Below the pieces are notes generated by a model, which saw only the letters and a list, made by a program, of their open reading frames with translations, searched no databases and was not told the origin of the DNA. A DNA stretch of 64,000 bases from Streptomyces sp. NBC_00448. GTDB taxonomy: Bacteria > Actinomycetota > Actinomycetes > Streptomycetales > Streptomycetaceae. The DNA lies in NCBI RefSeq assembly GCF_036014115.1, contig NZ_CP107913.1, forward strand, positions 2,545,001-2,609,000, in the 5' to 3' direction. This document shows, in pieces, positions 61,925-64,000 of the stretch. Each line of letters opens with the position of its first letter. Within the stretch, counting starts at the first letter, position 1. The translations under genes and the position numbers were made by a program.

Positions 61925-62913
61925 GTGGTCTTGGGCTCCGAGTTCTTCGCGTTGCCCGTGGTGGCAATGCCCGACGGCAGATAACCGGTCTGACCCTTTG
62001 CCGCCAGGTCCTTGAGGTGCTGCTCGTACTGCGCCGGCGTGACCACCTTGACGTTGAACAGCATCCGGGAGTGGTCCACGCCGCAGAGTTCGGCGCACTT
62101 GCCCTTGAAGTCACCGAGCCGGCTCGGGGTGACCTGGAAGTCGTTGGTCTGGCCCGGGACGACGTCCATCTTCATCAGGAAGGGGATGACCCAGAAGTCG
62201 TGGATGACGTCACGCGAGGTCAGCACGAACCGGACGGACTCGCCCTTCGGCAGCCACAGGGTCGGCCCGGGAAGCCCGGTGTCCGGGTCCTTGCTGGCCG
62301 CGGTGCCGACGTCGTAGACGCCTTCCTCACCGGGCTGCCAGTCGAGCTTGTTCTGCGGGATCTCGTTGAGCTCCGCCGGCACCTTGGGGGGTGTGGCGGG
62401 GTTGCCGTCCACGTTCTCCAGGTAGTTGAAGCCCCAGCTCCACTGGAACCCGACCACGTTGATCACGTGCTGCGGCTTCTTCGAGGTGTCCAGCAGCTTC
62501 GTCTCGTCCCGGGCGGTGAAGTAGAACAGCACCGCGATCACGAGGATCGGAACGATCGTGTAAAAGGCCTCGATCGGCATGTTGTAACGGGTCTGCGGAG
62601 GGACCTCGACCTTGGTCCGGCTGCGCCGGTGGAAGATCACGCTCCACAGGATCAGGCCCCATACCAGTACACCGGTCGCCAGTGCGGCGGCCCAGGAGCC
62701 CTGCCAGAGGGAGAGGATTCGCGGTGCCTGTTCCGTCGCCGGGGTGGGCATACCGAGGCGGGGGTAGTCCTTGTAGGAGCAACCCGTTGCGGTTGCCAGG
62801 ACCAGGCCCGCGGCCAGCGCCCGCGGCAGCCATCGCCGCACCGGGCGCCGCGACAATGGGGTACCTCCCACGCCGTCCTGGCCGTGGGGGAGGTCGGAGC
62901 CGTTGGGACTCAC
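61921..62913 (-). CDS. ctaC: Cytochrome c oxidase subunit II (lipoprotein)
   Basis: The 330-residue subunit has a lipobox at ATATGCSY, two membrane helices ([21 protein letters not shown] and [18 protein letters not shown]) and an outer cupredoxin domain with the CuA ligands [12 protein letters not shown]. It receives electrons from QcrC. The start is GTG 62913, supported by GGGAAGG upstream. First gene of the cta operon, divergent from the cysteine-desulfurase-like gene. Confidence 0.96.
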   Translation of the reverse strand: MSPNGSDLPHGQDGVGGTPLSRRPVRRWLPRALAAGLVLATATGCSYKDYPRLGMPTPATEQAPRILSLWQGSWAAALATGVLVWGLILWSVIFHRRSRTKVEVPPQTRYNMPIEAFYTIVPILVIAVLFYFTARDETKLLDTSKKPQHVINVVGFQWSWGFNYLENVDGNPATPPKVPAELNEIPQNKLDWQPGEEGVYDVGTAASKDPDTGLPGPTLWLPKGESVRFVLTSRDVIHDFWVIPFLMKMDVVPGQTNDFQVTPSRLGDFKGKCAELCGVDHSRMLFNVKVVTPAQYEQHLKDLAAKGQTGYLPSGIATTGNAKNSEPKTT

Positions 62914-63216
62914 GTAGCGCCTTCCCGAGAGTCTCGCCCGCGCGTCCCGAGTGTTCCGGCCGTCTGCTGGTCGGTCGGCCCGAGCGCGGGCGCGTAGGTG
63001 TGGATGTTTATGCGGCACAAACCCTACTGGACGCTATTTGGAGTCTCGCGGGGAGGGGGGCCAACGCGCCGGGGCGCTCCCCGAAGGGGTGGATCAGGTG
63101 CGGATCGGGTGCGGATCAGGCCCGGTCCGATCCCGGAAATGCGCCACGCCGCGGGTGTTCTGACGCCGCGCCGAGCGGCGCGCCGGGGCGGGCGGCGCGG
63201 GTTGTAGCGTGCTGAG
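62914..63216. other. Divergent intergenic region between ctaC and the desulfurase-like gene
   Basis: No gene is supported. It should hold the promoters of both operons. The central part is less GC-rich (GTGTGGATGTTTATGCGGCA around 62998-63020), a likely promoter zone. Short direct repeats GGTGCGGATC occur near 63097-63116. No terminator or known riboswitch was recognised. Confidence 0.5.
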
Positions 63217-64000
63217 GTGCCCTACTTCGACGCGGCCTCCGCCGCTCCCCTGCATCCCGTGGCGCGCCAGGCGCTGCTCGCCGCGCTGGACGAGGGATGG
63301 GCCGACCCGGCCCGGCTGTACCGCGAGGGGCGCCAGGCGCGGCTGCTGCTCGACGCGGCGCGCGAGGCCGCCGCGGAGGCGGTGGGCTGCCGCGCCGACG
63401 AGTTGGTGTTCACTCCTTCGGGGACGCGCGCACTGCACTCCGCCGTGTCGGGGGCGGCCGCCGGGCGGCGCCGGGTCGGCCGCCGGCTGGTGGTCTCGGC
63501 GGTGGAGCATTCGGCGGTACTCCACACGGCGGAGGCGGTCCCGGGGGCCGAAACCGTACAAGTGGGGGTGGATCGGACCGGCCGGGTGCGGCCGGCGGAC
63601 TTCGCCGCGGCGCTCGCGGGCGAGGGGCGGCCGCGGACCGGGCCGGAGTCGGGGGGCGGCGGTACGGCGCTGGCCGCGCTCCAGTCGGCGAACCACGAAG
63701 TGGGCACGGTCCAACCGGTCACGGAGGTCGCCGACCTGTGCCGCGCCGCCGGGGTGCCGCTGCTGGTGGACGCGGCGCAGTCGCTGGCGTGGGGCCCGGT
63801 GGAGGGCGCCTGGTCGCTGCTGGCGGCGAGCGCGCACAAATGGGGCGGGCCGCCCGGGGTCGGGCTGCTCGCGGTCCGCAAGGGCACCCGCTACGCCCCC
63901 CAGGAGCCCGCCGACGAAAGGGAGTCGGGCCGCTCCCCCGGCTTCCAGAACCTCCCCGCGATCGTGGCCGCGGCCGCGTCCCTGCGGGCGGTGCGCGCGG
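63217..64000 (+). CDS. Cysteine desulfurase/class V aminotransferase, 5' part (runs off window)
   Basis: The reading frame begins at GTG 63217 (MPYFDAASAAPLHPVARQAL) and remains open to the last base, 261 codons. It shows NifS/IscS-type blocks: GCRADELVFTPSGTRALHSA, SAVEHSAVLHTAEAV, QSANHEVGTVQPV, LLVDAAQSLAWGPV and the PLP lysine in SAHKWGGPPGVG. These suggest a cysteine desulfurase-like enzyme, in actinobacteria often paired with the tRNA thiolase mnmA, which would be downstream. The catalytic Cys loop is outside the window, so the exact activity cannot be confirmed. Confidence 0.85.
   Translation, partial: MPYFDAASAAPLHPVARQALLAALDEGWADPARLYREGRQARLLLDAAREAAAEAVGCRADELVFTPSGTRALHSAVSGAAAGRRRVGRRLVVSAVEHSAVLHTAEAVPGAETVQVGVDRTGRVRPADFAAALAGEGRPRTGPESGGGGTALAALQSANHEVGTVQPVTEVADLCRAAGVPLLVDAAQSLAWGPVEGAWSLLAASAHKWGGPPGVGLLAVRKGTRYAPQEPADERESGRSPGFQNLPAIVAAAASLRAVRA

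Overview
The window is very GC-rich, uses many GTG and TTG starts, and is packed with short-spaced or ATGA-coupled genes. Together with a geosmin synthase, an actinobacterial qcr/cta respiratory cluster, glkA, a PASTA kinase and an IS481 element, this points to a chromosome of Streptomyces or a close relative in Streptomycetaceae. Most of the gene order is what I know from the conserved streptomycete core (metF-thiE ... thiOSG-kinase; bfr-bfd-aroH-trpEG; pfkA; glkA; two NlpC/P60 hydrolases; trpD-qcr-cta). The species cannot be named from sequence alone.

Layout. 1-1158: 3' part of geosmin synthase. 1225-8371: membrane protein, metF, thiE, Rv2175c-like DNA-binding protein, FAD oxidoreductase, then a TPP riboswitch and thiO-thiS-thiG. 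8703-11577: PASTA Ser/Thr kinase and endonuclease IV. 11660-17951: a module that looks accessory, with an amino-acid-type ABC transporter, a nitrilase-family hydrolase and a dihydroxyphthalate-decarboxylase-like protein in one operon, divergent from a MocR regulator. 17948-18186: a MITE-like element. 18226-24530: sulfite-oxidase-like protein, bacterioferritin and its ferredoxin, class II DAHP synthase, a Trp leader/attenuator and a fused TrpE-TrpG. 24564-27871: uridine-kinase-like protein, an IS481 element inserted into the edge of a second MITE copy, pfkA. 27941-34847: two-component pair, acyltransferase, esterase, endonuclease-like protein, glucokinase and its DUF5304 neighbour. 35426-43870: ArsA-like ATPase, SRPBCC protein, phosphoesterase, fatty acyl-CoA ligase, PimB-like mannosyltransferase, M48 protease and an HExxH lipoprotein. 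44261-50137: two NlpC/P60 hydrolases, a NYN protein, a rhomboid protease and a stand-alone AsnC ligand-binding domain. 50306-53243: a class V aminotransferase behind a SAM riboswitch, then trpD. 53405-62913: bc1 complex and aa3 oxidase genes with an L,D-transpeptidase and a receiver-like orphan between. 63217-end: 5' part of a cysteine-desulfurase-like gene.

How the parts work together. Aromatic amino-acid flux (aroH, trpEG, trpD), thiamine synthesis (thiE, thiO, thiS, thiG), one-carbon metabolism (metF) and the respiratory supercomplex dominate. Three RNA-level controls can be read directly: TPP at thiO, SAM at the class V aminotransferase, and a Trp attenuator at trpEG.

No phage, CRISPR array or defence island was seen. 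The least ordinary features are the nested MITE/IS481 insertions at CTAG sites, the SAM riboswitch with a six-codon leader, the MocR-linked module, a 28-bp palindrome abutting metF, and a dispersed family of GC-rich palindromic intergenic repeats.
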